The notes beneath the pieces are model-generated. The model was not told where the DNA came from. It did not search any database and was given only the letters and a program-made list of their open reading frames with translations. This document shows, piece by piece, positions 48,145-60,500 of a stretch of DNA of 64,000 nucleotides (position 1 is the first letter of the stretch; every line of letters begins with the position of its first letter). The stretch spans positions 355,142-419,141 of the forward strand of contig WFMF01000137.1 of assembly GCA_011033025.1 (NCBI GenBank), in the 5' to 3' direction. Source of the DNA: Beroe forskalii. Taxonomy: Eukaryota; Ctenophora; Nuda; Beroida; Beroidae. The translations under genes were made by a program, and so were the position numbers.

Positions 48145-49472
48145 CTTGCTATAATTGACATCTAAGGTGCAGCATCCAGCATAAATGTCAGCACCATTGA
48201 TAGCTTCCCTGCAAGCATCAGCTGACATAACACTATCAAACTCTATCAGAGATTCTATCTTGGAATCAGTCCTGTTGTGGATCACAATACGTAGCACTCT
48301 CCCATGAGGTGAGGCAATGGTGTGGAGAACTTCCTGAAATGAATCAATTGTTGATGGAGAAATTATAATTTTTATGCTGACATTTATCATCTTAGTCCCA
48401 CTATCAAACAAATTTCATGTATGGATCATATTTGTTAATAATATACAATAATATAATCAAATTACTAACAGTGGTTATTGAGTACATTGGTTTTAGGACA
48501 TTAACTTCTAAAACATGATTAGCACCAGTTGCATTCTTGCTGTTGAAGGTAGCCATGGCACTGAAATTGATGAAGATTAAAAACAGCACAATAAACTATA
48601 TTCTTAATGCCTCAGTGGTTTGGAAGTAAACACCTTTTCAGCTAACAGTTAAGCAATTCATTGACATACCTAGGAAGATCTTGGGCAGGTCCATAGTTTA
48701 AGTCAGGGGAAATGAATCTGATAAGAAAGCCATGGTTGTCAATATAGTTGATGAAGAATACACTCTTTTCGAGGGAAGCAAATTCCACAAGGAAAATGTC
48801 CCTGGAAGGAGATACCACACCCCTGAAATGAAATTTCCTGTAATCTGACAATTACCTAGTTAAAAAAGATATAATGACTTTTACAAAGATGACAGCATTT
48901 GTTCAACAAAGATATAATATCATAAAATAATGAATGGAAGAAAGCTTTCCTTTGTTTGTATAATTTGTAAGGTCTGTTAAACACAGAACTTAGGCCTGGA
49001 TTTGTCAATATTAAATTAAATTGAAACTGATATCATTCATATTTTGTAGTGACCTGATCTCTCCAAAAATTTCCATTGATGATCTAATGTCATCTTCAGT
49101 TAATTCCTCTGCCTGTCCAATTTGAATTACACGAGAGGGAAGTGCTCTTTCTCTCTTCTGAGCTCTTGGCTGAGATGCCTCTGGTTGTTCTACCATTTCT
49201 TCATCATGGCGACTAGGTCGCTCACTGTGGCCTCCAGGCCGACCTCTACCTCTGCCACGTCCACGAAACCTAAGATAATTTCTGTGGAACATGAATCATT
49301 CAATTTTCATGATCACCATCCATTATTATACTTTGGAGAAATTTAGGATTTCATGATCAAACACAGTTGATCCATTAAAATCAATGTTCAAACTGTCTTA
49401 TACTTACCCTCTAGACTCATCATCATCAAAACGTCTTCTTTTGTAGTCACCACCTCTGTTATCATAAGGCAT
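48145..49472 (-). pseudogene. hnRNP L, truncated copy: exons 1-5 (RRM1-RRM2)
   Basis: Exons 49408-49472, 49054-49269, 48670-48822, 48470-48560 and 48145-48333 have exactly the lengths and phases of hnRNP L exons 1-5. Only a few amino-acid changes occur (for example VEKPEASQPRVQ to VEQPEASQPRAQ). The copy is cut off at 48082 in intron 5, so exons 6-15 are missing. If intron 5 is retained the frame ends four codons after exon 5 (SKARNF-stop), giving a 242-residue two-RRM protein. Start codon, splice sites and upstream flank are intact, so it may still be transcribed. It sits upstream of, and on the same strand as, truncated gene X1. Confidence 0.75.
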
Positions 49473-50213
49473 GACTAGAATCTAACAACAGAAATAGTAA
49501 GATATTAATTAGACTTTTCAAAACACATTTTAGTCACTTATCTTTGGGATACAAATACAGTCATCTTTGTACAGTCAAGCCACAAAACTTTCCAACAGCT
49601 CTTTTTAGTCACAAAATATTATCAATTGAATTTTGAAGCATTAAGTTGTGAACAGGAAATCAAAAACCTATCAAAAACATATTGTACTGATTGATTAAAA
49701 TTCTGCTGGAGCATAATGATCAGTTACATTAGACAAAGAAAAATACATAAACAAAAGAATTGCTGCTTAGGGGGTTCATGAGGAAACCACAAATTTGAGA
49801 TAGGAGTTTTCCATGATGATCATGACAACTACCAACATTTTAACCACAAATTTGAGATAGGAGTTTTCTATGATGGTCATGACAACTACCAACATTTTAA
49901 TGGTTTCCTAAGCCTGCATAGGCCTGTGTACAGGGTATACATGTTAAGCAATTGCATGGTCTTGGGTCCAAAGGTCCAAAACTATCCATGTGACGTCTCA
50001 AAGCAAAAATTTTACAAAAGGAGATAAAAATAAAAACAAAGGATTTTAATATGCACATCAACATTTTTAAAAAACGAAAAAACTACTTCAAACCTCCACC
50101 CACGGATGAGAATGAATTAGAAATAGCTGAATTCTGAATATCAAAACCTGGAAAAAAAGGAATGTAAACCCGAGCAATAATTGATAACTTGAAAAATACC
50201 ATGCTCATTAAAA

Positions 50214-50570
50214 TTTCCCCTAACCAGGGGCGTCGCGGAATAAGGCAAAATAAGGCCAAGGCTCTAATCTGTAACATGGAGTAATGCCAGCCGCCATTGA
50301 GAATCAGCGCTGCACTGCAGCTGCGCACGAAGCCACGAACTCTCACGATCACGGAGGTCTGTAAACAGCCGATAACACATAACATGTCATAACCACGACC
50401 CGAGCTGCGCGCGCACAGGGAGCGCGACACCCTTACCACATGTTACGTGTCCCTGTTTGTTCGCGCTTGCGCGCGCTTTTCGTAGAAAAGTCACAAACAG
50501 GGCCACGCAACAATGGTAAGATTCACTCCTCAGCTCGGGGCGCATATTTTACGCCCCTATTAAGTGATTG
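50214..50570. repeat. GC-rich palindromic repeats
   Basis: It starts CCCCTAACCAGGGG at the break of homology with copy A. It contains CGCGCGC hairpins and an inverted pair ACACGTAACATG.../ACGCAACAATGG with GTCCCTGTTTGT / ACAAACAGGGCC. No coding capacity. Confidence 0.55.
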
Positions 50571-50903
50571 AACCATATTTGGGCATTAATTGTTTGAGTG
50601 CGCGCGTCGTACGCCGCGCTCTAGGTTGAGAGTCACTCTAGTAGAGATGACCATATTTTGAGATCCTCCAAATCGCGTTGGATAACGTGATGACGTAGGT
50701 CAGGTTTAACAGGCGTTTGTCAGGTGATACCCATATATGGAATAAACTATCTGCCGAGCACTAGAGTGAGGAATGTGTCCGGCTTTCCATAAACAGTTGA
50801 TGTCTTTAACCAGTTCGTTGCTACTTCATTAAATTATTTATTTTGTGTGGCCATTGGCTCTTTCTACTTTTCTACCCGTTTTGATTATGCTTATTGATAT
50901 TTG

Positions 50904-52920
50904 GGCAAAATGGTACCACAGGAACACGACAAAAATTAGCCTCCATTAGCCTCCATTAGCCTCCATGGAGGCTGAGTGGAGGCTGAGTGGAGCCTGAGTG
51001 GAGCCTAAGTGGAGGCTAATTTCAAAAATTAGCCTCCACGGAGGCTAGTGGAGGCATGAGGCTAATTTTTGAAAAATAGCCTCCACTATGGAGGCTATAT
51101 TAGCCTCCACTAGCCTCCATTAGCCTCCACTAGCCTCCACTCAGCCTCCATTCAGCCTCCACTCAGCCTCCATGGAGGCTAAATTTTTGGTTTAGCCTCC
51201 ACTAGCCTCCACTAGCCTCCACTCAAGAATTAGCCTCCATTAGCCTCCACAAAAATTTAAAAAGTCATTTTGTGGAGGGCTAAAGCCCATATGGAGGCTA
51301 ATGGAGGCTAATGGAGGCTGAGTGGAGGCTAAGTGGAGGCTGAGTGGAGCCTAAATCAATAAGCCTACAAAACACAAATTTCTTGCTGAAAATGGTGATT
51401 TATGTGTACTATAAATGTGAAAAACAATATATAGCTTCAAACTTTCAGACAGCTCCAACTGTCCTACACTCAGCCTCCACTAGGCTCCACTCAGCCTCCA
51501 CTAGGCTCCACTCAGCCTCCACTAGGCTCCACTCAGCCTCCACTAGGCTCCACTCAGCCTCCACTAGGCTCCACTCAGCCTCCACTTAGCCTCCACTAGG
51601 CTCCACTCAGCCTCCACTAGGCTCCACTCAGGCCCCACTAGCCTCCACTAGGCTCCACTCAGCCTCCACTAGGCTCTAATGCCCACCACTAGGCTCCACT
51701 AGCCTCCACTAGCCTCCACTAGGATCCAATAGGCTCCACTAGCCTCCACTAGAATCCATTCAGCCTCCACTAGGCTCCACTAGGCTCCACTCAGCCTCCA
51801 CTAGCCTCCACTTAGCCTCCACTAGGCTCCACTCAGCCTCCACTAGGCTCCACTCAGGCCCCACTAGCCTCCACTAGGCTCCACTCAGCCTCCACTAGGC
51901 TCCACTGGCTACCACTAGGCTCCACTAGCCTCCACTAGGATCCAAGGCTCCACCACTAGCCTCCACTAGGCTCCATTCAGCCTCCACTAGCTCCCTCAGC
52001 CTCACTAGGCTCCATTCAACCTCCACTAGCCTCCACTAGGCTCCACTCAGCCTCCACTAGGCTCCATTCAGCCTCCACTAGGCTCCACTCAGCCTCACTA
52101 GGCTCCACTCAGCCTCCACTAGGCTCCAGGCCCCACTTGCCTAGTGGAGGCTGAGTGGAGCCAACCTGGAGGCTAGTGGAGGCTGGTGAGCCTAGTGGAG
52201 GCTGAGTGGGAGGCTAATGGAGGCTGAGTGAGGCTGCGTGGAGGCTAGTGGGCTGAATGGAGGCCAGTGGAGGCTGAGTGGAGCCCTGGTGAGGCTGAGG
52301 GAGCCAGTGGAGGCTGGTGGAGCCTAGTGAGCCTCTGTGGAGGCTGAGTGATTCTAGTGGAGGCCTAGTGGTGCCTAATGGATTAGACTTTGGTCTATGT
52401 TACAAAAATGTACTCTTTTTGTAAAAACATGACATAAATTTAATTTTGTGGAGGCTAGCATATTACCTGTGTTTTTTCATGATTTTAGCCTCCATTTCAC
52501 ATTTGGAGGCTATAGCCTCCACTAGCACTGTCAAAATAGCTTCCATAGAATCCAAAAAATGACTTTTTAAATTTCCGTGGAGGCTAATGGGGCTAATTCT
52601 TGAGTGGAGGCTAGTGGAGGCTAGTAGAGGCTAAACCAAAATTTAGCCTCCATGGAGGCTGAGTGGGAGGCTGAGTGGAGGCTGAGTGGAGGCTAGGAGG
52701 CTAATGGAGGCTAGTGGAGGCTAATATAGCCTCCATAGTGGAGGCTATTTTTCAAAAATTAGCCTCATGCCTCCACTAGCCTCCGTGGAGGCTAATTTTT
52801 GAAATTAGCCTCCACTTAGGCTCCACTCAGGCTCCACTCAGGCTCCACTCAGCCTCCATGGAGGCTAATGGAGGCTAATGGAGGCTAATTTTTGTCGTGT
52901 TCCTGTGGTACCATTTTGCC
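50904..52920. mobile_element. Foldback transposon, 2,017 bp, 8-bp target duplication
   Basis: Termini are GGCAAAATGGTACCACAGGA and its exact inverse, flanked by GATATTTG at 50896-50903 and 52921-52928. The inverted arms extend far inward (about 50904-51340 against 52440-52920), made of TTAGCCTCCA / TGGAGGCTAA words with intervening AATTTTTG and TTTTTAAATTT spacers in mirrored order. The centre (51470-52130) is a tandem of CTCCACTAGGCTCCACTCAG, followed by an inverted, more degenerate stretch (52140-52380). There is no transposase. An 8-bp duplication with GG termini suits hAT- or Merlin-like mobilisation; which is not decided. Confidence 0.9.
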
Positions 52921-52928
52921 GATATTTG

Positions 52929-53640
52929 CTTGTGAGATGTGACTCTGTGGGCCCGGCTCTATCTACTCCATTTGATTATGCTTGCTGTAGGAAACTCTGT
53001 GGGCCCGGCTCTATCTACTCCATTTGATTATGCTTGCTGTAGGAGAATCTGTGGGCCCGGCTCTATCTACTCCATTTGATTATGCTTGCTGCAGGAGACT
53101 CTGTGGGCCCGGCTCTATCTACTCCATTTGATTATGCTTGCTGCAGGAAACTCTGTGCCCGGCTCTATCTACTCCATTTGATTATGCTTGCTGCAGGAAA
53201 CTCTGTGTGCCCGGCTCTGTCTACCCCATTTGATTATGCTTGCTGCAGCAGAATCTGTGGGCCCGGCTCTATCTACCTCATTTGATTATGCTTGCTGCAG
53301 GAGACTCTGTGGGCCCGGCTCTATCTACCCCATTTGATTTTGCTTGCTGCAGGAAACTCTGTGGGCCGGCTCTGTCTACTCCATTTGATTATACTTGCTG
53401 CAGGAGACTCTGTGTGCCCGGCTCTATCTACTCCATTTGATTATGCTTGCTGCAGGTGACTCTGGCCTGTGGGCCCGGCTCTATCTGCCCCATTTGATAA
53501 TGCTTGCTGCTTGTGACTCTGTGTGCCTGGCTCTATCTACTCCATTTGATTTAGCTAATTGCTTGTGAATCTGTGAGCACCGGCTCCTTGTACCCCGTTT
53601 GATTATGCTTGCTGCTCGTGAGCACTGGCTCATTTTACTG
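52929..53640. repeat. 52-bp satellite (about 13 copies), split by the foldback element
   Basis: The unit contains CTGTGGGCCCGGCTCTATCT and CCATTTGATTATGCTTGCTG, with spacing 52 bp (for example 52943 to 52995). Later copies degenerate. The sequence just left of the foldback element (about 50850-50903, with TTGGCTC...TTGATTATGCTTATTGATATTTG pieces) is a diverged unit of the same array, so the foldback element jumped into it. Confidence 0.85.
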
Positions 53641-53877
53641 CATAAAGACATATCGTGCAGCCGCGATGCAATTCATGTTATGTAAACCATCCACGCTGAA
53701 TCCAATGCGCGCGGCGCGGGAAATTTACAGCGCGCGCGATAATTAGTTACGACGCGCATCGACTATTACCATTATGGTGGAGCCTTATTTTGCCTCTTCT
53801 CTGAAGAGGCGCGCTTGCGCGCGCAAAATAAGGCTCCGTAACATGGAGTAAGCGACACCCCTAATTAGGCAAAGCAA

Positions 53878-54900
53878 TGCGCGCGCGTTTCTTGCTGATG
53901 TGACGCACAACCATGCACGCGCGTCTTGCTGACACGCAGCCGTGCACGTGCGTCTTGCTGACGTGCAGCCGTGCACGCGCGTCTTGCTGACGCGCAACCG
54001 TGCACGTGCGTCCTGCTGACGCGCAGCTGTGCACGCGCGTCTTGCTGACGCACAGCCTTGCGCGCGCGTCTTGCTGACGTGCAGCATCGCGCGCGCGTCT
54101 TGCTGACGTGCAGCATTGCGCGCGCGTCTTGCTGACGTGCAGCATTGCGCGCGCGTCTTGCTGACGTGCAGCATTGCGCGCGCGTCTTGCTGACGTGCAG
54201 CATTTGCAGCATTGCGCGCGCGTCTTGCTGACGTGCAGCATTGCGCGCGCGTCTTGCTGACGTGCAGCATTTCGCGCGCGTCTTGCTGACGTGCAGCATT
54301 GCGCGCGCGTCTTGCTGACGTGCAGCATTGCGCGCGCGTCTTGCTGACGTGCAGCATTGCGCGCGCGTCTTGCTGACGTGCAGCATTGCGCGTGCGTCTT
54401 GCTGACGTGCAGCATTGCGCGCGCGTCTTGCTGACGTGCAGCATTGCGCGCGCGTCCTGCTGACGTGCAGCATTGCGCGCGCGTCTTGCTGACGTGCAGC
54501 ATTGCGCGCGTCTTGCTGACGTGCAGCATTGTGCGCGCGTCTTGCTGACGTGCAGCATTGCGCGCGCGTCTTGCTGACGTGCAGCATTGCGCGCGCGTCT
54601 TGCTGACGTGCAGCATTGCGCGCGTCTTGCTGACGTGCAGCATTGCGCGCGCGTCTTGCTGACATGCAGCATTGCGCGCGTCTTGCTGACGTGCAGCATT
54701 GCGCGCGTCTTGCTGACGTGCAGCATTGCGCGCGCGTCTTGCTGACGTGCAGCATTGCGCGCGCGTCTTGCTGACGTGCAGCATTGCGCGCGCGTCTCGC
54801 TGACGTGCAGCATTGCGCGCGCGTCTTGCTGACGTGCAGCATTGCGCGCGCGTCTTGCTGACGTGCAGCATTGCGCGCGCGTCTTGTCGACGCGCAGCAT
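53878..54900. repeat. 29-bp GC-rich satellite, array B (about 35 copies)
   Basis: Same unit (GCGCGCGCG + TCTTGCTGACGTGCAGCATT) and orientation as array A, in the paralogous position. The left end (53878-54090) is diverged (GTGCACGCGCGTCTTGCTGACG). Several 27-bp units (GCGCGTC) are dispersed through the array. Long minus-strand frames of up to 377 residues are repeat artefacts. Confidence 0.95.
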
Positions 54901-54974
54901 AATCGTGTCAGATATCATCCAGAATTCCGAGGAACAAAATCCTGGAAGCCTGGCTTGTATTCAGCATAAATTCA

Positions 54975-55440
54975 TCGCACTATCAGTGATAGTGATAACT
55001 ACGGTAGTCCTTCATTCCTTCAACTTATATACAATCAAATAATGGTCAGATGTTCAACAAGTTAAATTAGTCAACTTAATTACAGAATATCATAATTAGA
55101 AATAAATAAAAAACCTCTTAAAAAGTTGAAGTGTTCTCAAAATACTTCATACTCATGGCAAGTGAATACGCAATATATTCAATTCCCAATGCCATGCAGT
55201 TCAACCATCAACGGAACTTTCATAATTTACAATTCATTTTCAAGTTCAACAAAGTAGTACGTTAAATTATTTCGACTTCGATGAACATCTACAGTCCAAT
55301 GCAACAGACACTCACACAGCCAAAAAGATTTCACCTTCAAGTTCTACTACAATCTGTGTTATCAGTCATAATATCACGATAAACCTATTTTCTAAAATAT
55401 CAATGATAAGTCTCACTCTCAAGGCAAGAGATATAATAAT
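54975..55440. repeat. Paralogous flank of satellite array B
   Basis: Closely matches 33030-33450 (ATCAGTGATAGTGATAACTA, then TTCAACAAGTTAAATTAGTC, to CAATGATAAGTCTCACTCTC). Small insertions distinguish it, for example TGAATACGCAATATATTC. No gene. Confidence 0.75.
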
Positions 55441-55540
55441 TAGAGTTCAGTTATTTGCAGCTTGAAAAAATCGTAACTTTAACGCCACTCGGACTTGAGT
55501 CCAATAGTTACGATCATATTGTGGACTCAGGCGTAGAAAT

Positions 55541-55970
55541 AGAAATAGAAATAGTACAATACAGTCAGATTACAGAAATAATGTAATGTCAGACCGAAAA
55601 CCTTCTACTGAAAAATCCCCGTAATGATTCAAAAGATAAAAATGATTAAGATGTGTATGCAAAACAAGAGGTCCTAAATGTAGAAGCCAAGAAAAACTGA
55701 AATTGAAAAGGTAAAAAGGATGGAAACCCAAATTAAATGAGGTTAAGGAACTGAGATACATGAAGACTCTAATAAAAATTAAGAATAAAGTTCCTAATCC
55801 CTAACCAATACAGAAAAGTGTGTAAAATTTTAAAAAAAATCACAGACAGGAATTTCACAAGAGAGATGTAAGTTCACTTGCTAATAATTTATGTATTAGT
55901 TTTTGACTTATGGATGTTGATGTGACGAGGGTCTTCAGGAAATCGGATCACCATCAGTCCATGTACATGG
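55541..55970 (-). mobile_element. Retroposon-like insertion absent from the paralogous site
   Basis: The paralogous locus goes directly from GGACTCAGGCG to GGGAATTCAGTCC (about 43630-43655), whereas here about 430 bp intervene. On the minus strand the insert ends in a TTTCTA hexamer run, a simple-repeat tail expected of a non-LTR retroposon 3' end. No open frame of note and no clear target duplication. Confidence 0.5.
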
Positions 55971-56827
55971 GAATTCAGTCCAACATACCATCAAATGGAA
56001 AAAAGAAGCAAATTATATACACTTGGTATGTCCTCGGGCAACCAAAAGACGCGTGCTATAGACTATAGAGAAGAGCGTTGTATCACTATATATAGTACTC
56101 TTGATAAATAAATAGGCGGTGTGACGTCATCAACTCACCATGCTAAACCCTGATACTGACGTCATTCTCGTCTCAATATGTGAGATAATTCATAACACAG
56201 GTCAACACCTGCACAGACTACAGAGTGTACTCGTGGATAGTAAGAGAGCAGTGATGACGTCATTATCATAGTTTAACGTGGCAAGTTAATGACGATTATT
56301 CGCATGTTTCTCAGATTAAGAGTAGCGCTTGTGCTATATAATATAGCACACATCGCATATATTGCCCAAGAAACTATTATTATAATTATCTCCAACATAG
56401 GTACATATTGTTACTTAATTAAATAAAATATATTATAACTTTTGTATTATATATTGTGGAGGTGTCACCACTTTATTTCTTGTATGTGATCTTTTGTTTT
56501 ATCAACATTTTCTAGCTTCTTCTATTGTCTTCAAGTTTTCCAGCCACTTCTATTATTTTCAATTTTTCTAGCTCTAATATTCAATCATTATCAATATCAT
56601 AAATAATTAATAGCCGGAACATAAAATATTCGTCAGGGCGCAAGAGGGGAGATTTGTTGATAATTGCTTAATTGACTAATTCTGATAGATTGTTAGATGT
56701 TCAAGCATGATCGTTATCACACATCTTATTAATCTTAATGTGCGATTTGAGCAAAGATCATGTTTCTTAGCGCAACCTAACGCTATACTGCCAGCCTAAT
56801 GGCGCCAATGTCAGCCAATTCATACCA

Positions 56828-57130
56828 ATCAATCTTGAAACTACTTCACCTTGAAACCACTTCACCTTGACAGCACTACACCTTGACACCACTTTACCCT
56901 GACACCACTTCGTCCTGACACCACTTTACTCTGAAACCATTTCTTCCTGACACCACTTCACTCGATAACAGTCCACCTTGACACTACATCACCTTGACAC
57001 CACTTCACCCTGACACCACTCCAACCTGACACCACTTCACCCTGACACCACTCCACTCTGACACCACTTCTCCCTGACACAACATCGACTTGACTCCAAT
57101 CTACCATAACACCACTTCACCTTGAAACCA
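56828..57130. repeat. Degenerate CTTCACCCTGACACCA tandem repeat
   Basis: About 17 units of 16-18 bp with the core TTCACC(T/C)TGACACCAC. The paralogous copy at 44510-44580 has only three or four units, so the array expanded or contracted after the duplication. It lies downstream of the gene X stop codon. Confidence 0.75.
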
Positions 57131-57519
57131 CTTCAACCTTCAACAATAATCTACAAAAGTATATTACCGGTCAGTTGGCAGGAAATACCAATAAAAAGCA
57201 TTCAAGGGCATTTAGCCTCTTGGATGCTTCAGAGCGACTTATGCCGGACTACACAGATAAAAACATCGAATCTCGGACCGATGTTTGACAGTATAACAAC
57301 TCTGTTGTCCCTGTATACTGAATCTACAGCTACTCAAAGTCCAGAAATCATAAACTCAGTAGTGCTTATTTGCGTGATGAAGTTATATGCATATTGTAAA
57401 TGTTCTATGCAGTAGGCATAACGGGTATATGTGCATTCAAAATTTATGAAAGGATTGTAAGAGTAAACTTGGTCAAGGGTACTGAGAAAGAGGGTTTAGG
57501 GAAAAACAAGGAAGGTATC

Positions 57520-60500
57520 TCACTTACAAAGGTAGTCGAAGCTGGTGTCCATATCTTCATCTTCCTCCTCTTCTGTCTCTACCCCACTAGAATCCTCATC
57601 TGATAATGATAGTATTTTATTCACCCGATAATAACTTTGATAAGAAGTAGAAACTGATAGAAACTCTTTCTTGAAGAGCCCGCCATCGACCTCAACATCA
57701 GTCATTTCACTCGGCTTTCCTTCGAGTGATTATAGTACACTTTTAAGCTTTCGGCTACGCCTCCAGTGATTAGTACACTAATAGCACTCTGCTTCGCCCC
57801 GTTCAATTAGCACAACAATACCACTCTGCGTACAACAAACCCATATTTACCTGATGATAACGTTTCTTTTTCCTCCTCTACGACTGTTTTGAAGAGCGTA
57901 TCGCCATCCTCAAAATCATCAGAGAAGAAAGCGTCTAGGTTCAGGAATGAGTCGGTTCTTCCTTCCTGTGGGATATTTTAGGATGTTAAATCGAAGAGAA
58001 ATTCTGAGGAATATTTTAGAATTTCGTATGAAATTAAGGAGAAATTCTTGGGAAAAAATACATTTCTTATTTCAGCTAATTGTACGTATGCCCGCAGCAT
58101 ATATTGAAATTTCCAGATAAGTCTAGATTAAATCGAAGAATCGATTTCTTTTATTAAGTTCGGTAACACACCGAAACCACATAAGAAAGTACTTAGTTCT
58201 TTCATCTTATCAGCAATTTATCAAAATATCAAATGAAATTTAACATCGCACCCCTACATATAATTGCTAAAATGTCGTCAGAGTGACGTCACTAAATGTC
58301 TCTCACATTACAAATCCTTACCGCTGAAGATATCTGACTGAATTCCCGGTAGAGTTTAATGGATCTCCGAGCCCATTTTATCTCTTCCCTGACGCTCATG
58401 TCAGGCAAACAGATATACCTGAAAAGAATAGATTTTCATTTACCAATATAGCCAATATGAATAGTCGTAGGTCCTTTTCAAAGAGCGACGATTTGAACAA
58501 CTGAGCATCAGCTATTTGACATAATGTCTTGATATCCACACTTTCTTATATAATTCATGATTAAAGATTATTATAACGGGTGACGACTATTTATCTGGAA
58601 TTATTTCAATGTATTCTTGTGGGCAAATCGAGATCATGTTAGAGCTCAGATGTGCTTATTCTGGACCTAAAAAGTCTGCTGATTCAGAATAACATCATGA
58701 GAAAATTTAAAAACCCTGTTTTCCCATGCTACTGGCCGATTAGTTTGAGAAGGTACAAAAAAAATCTTGCACAAATTCAAAGATTGACTTCTGACATATG
58801 ATCGGAAAAATTGCATACAGGAGCGTTCCCATCAGTTGCCATCTAGGTTTATTCATGAACTTCGTCAGCTGAGACACTAATGAAGACCTCTACATGCATA
58901 TTTCGTTGAATATCAAGAAAATTCTTGGATTTTAGAGCTAAAATCACGCCAAATTTCTGGAAAAAGGTGTGTTTTTTGCTACACCAGGCCTTAAGAAAGT
59001 CTTAGAACAGGACCTAGGTGGTCTGAACACTCAGATTTGATGGCAGGGACCTCATTAAACATAACTCATGTCTTTGGACCACTTCCATTCATTGGTATGC
59101 AGAATTGTGGATTAACAATTACCCAAAATCGCAGTTTTATGAAAGTGACATTATCCTAAAATTGACGATTTCAAACACGTTTTAGGTTCCATAGGGTCAC
59201 CACTGGATAAGTTAGTAATGCTACTTACTGCAGTCACTCTTGAGACCCTCCTGCTCAAGAATCATCCCATAGTAAGGCTTAAATAACACTTTTTGGAGAT
59301 AATTATTGTCATTTTAGATTTTGTGCAAGATTTTTTTGTACTTTCTCAAACAAATCGGCCAGTAGCATGGGAAAACAGGGTTTTCAAATTTTCTCATGAT
59401 GTTATTCTGAATCAGCAGACTTTTTGGATCCAGAATAATCATATTTGAGCTCTAACATGATTTCGATTTGCCCACAAGAATACATTGAAATAATTCCAGA
59501 TAATTAGTCATCACCCGTTATTTAAAATTAACCGCATAATGCAACTTTTTCACAGAACTGACAATTTTCTGTTTAATCCATGAGACAAAATTGGAATATG
59601 AATTGAGTAGCCTGAATGGTTAAACACTTACCTTCCTTGGCAGCTGTTGGTTCGTGAGGCTTCCCTGAGTTGAGGCATCCGACGTTTGGGAGCGAAACTC
59701 CTACTGCGATTCTGAAAGGGATGGTAAAAAGTGAGGTTTGAGGTTATAAGCTGAAGAAGAAGTGAGGTTTGAGGTGAAAGGATGTGAAAAATAGGTTGTA
59801 AAAGGGAGTCAAAGTAATTAAGTATGAGTGAGTTACAATTCATTAACCATCATTGGTGCGGATCGCTGCTAGATTTTGACTGTGATGAAAGGAATTGATC
59901 TTCGATGAATAAATTAACTTCGTTTAAAATGATACAAAGTATTTGCTAAATTCATTACCAAGTACTGATCAAGGATTGCCATATCGTGGAGAAACTGGAG
60001 AATAAATAGAATATACAAGCTAGAAAACAAGTTGTTTCGACCGAAACACTACTGCCAGGAAGAAGATAAGAAGAGTGTAAGAAGTGAAATTCAATATAAC
60101 GGCTTAGATTATTATATAGGATTTGGCAATGCAACCAAGTTACTTCTAAAGTTCTAAGACTAAAGGCATGAAGAGGAGTGAAATGTAAAGTAGTTGACAA
60201 ATTCGATAAATCCAATAGTTCGGATTTAAACCAACGAAACTATCTTTTGGAACAAAAATCGCCAATCCCTTGGAACATGAAATCGCCAATCCTTACTGCT
60301 ACCAATATTACGTCAATTTGATATCAAAGCGGGAAAAAGAACAAAACGGGAAATGATCGACAATATTAAGTCGAAGGAAGACCGTATGCTCAACTTGATC
60401 AGGCGATTGTAGGATGGTAAAGTTGTGCTGATGATATCTGATATGGCAACATTATTGGGCTAGTGGGCCACCCACCATATTGATAATTGATGGTGGAATC

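Noticed and set aside
51344-51589. Plus-strand frame with repeated LHSASTR peptide
   Set aside because: Part of the foldback element's tandem core.
53076-53440. Plus-strand frames with repeated YACCRRLC / GPALSTPFD peptides
   Set aside because: Translation of the 52-bp satellite; no start or stop logic and the units are degenerate.
53785-54918. Long minus-strand open frames (325-377 residues) over the second satellite array
   Set aside because: Same repeat artefact as array A.
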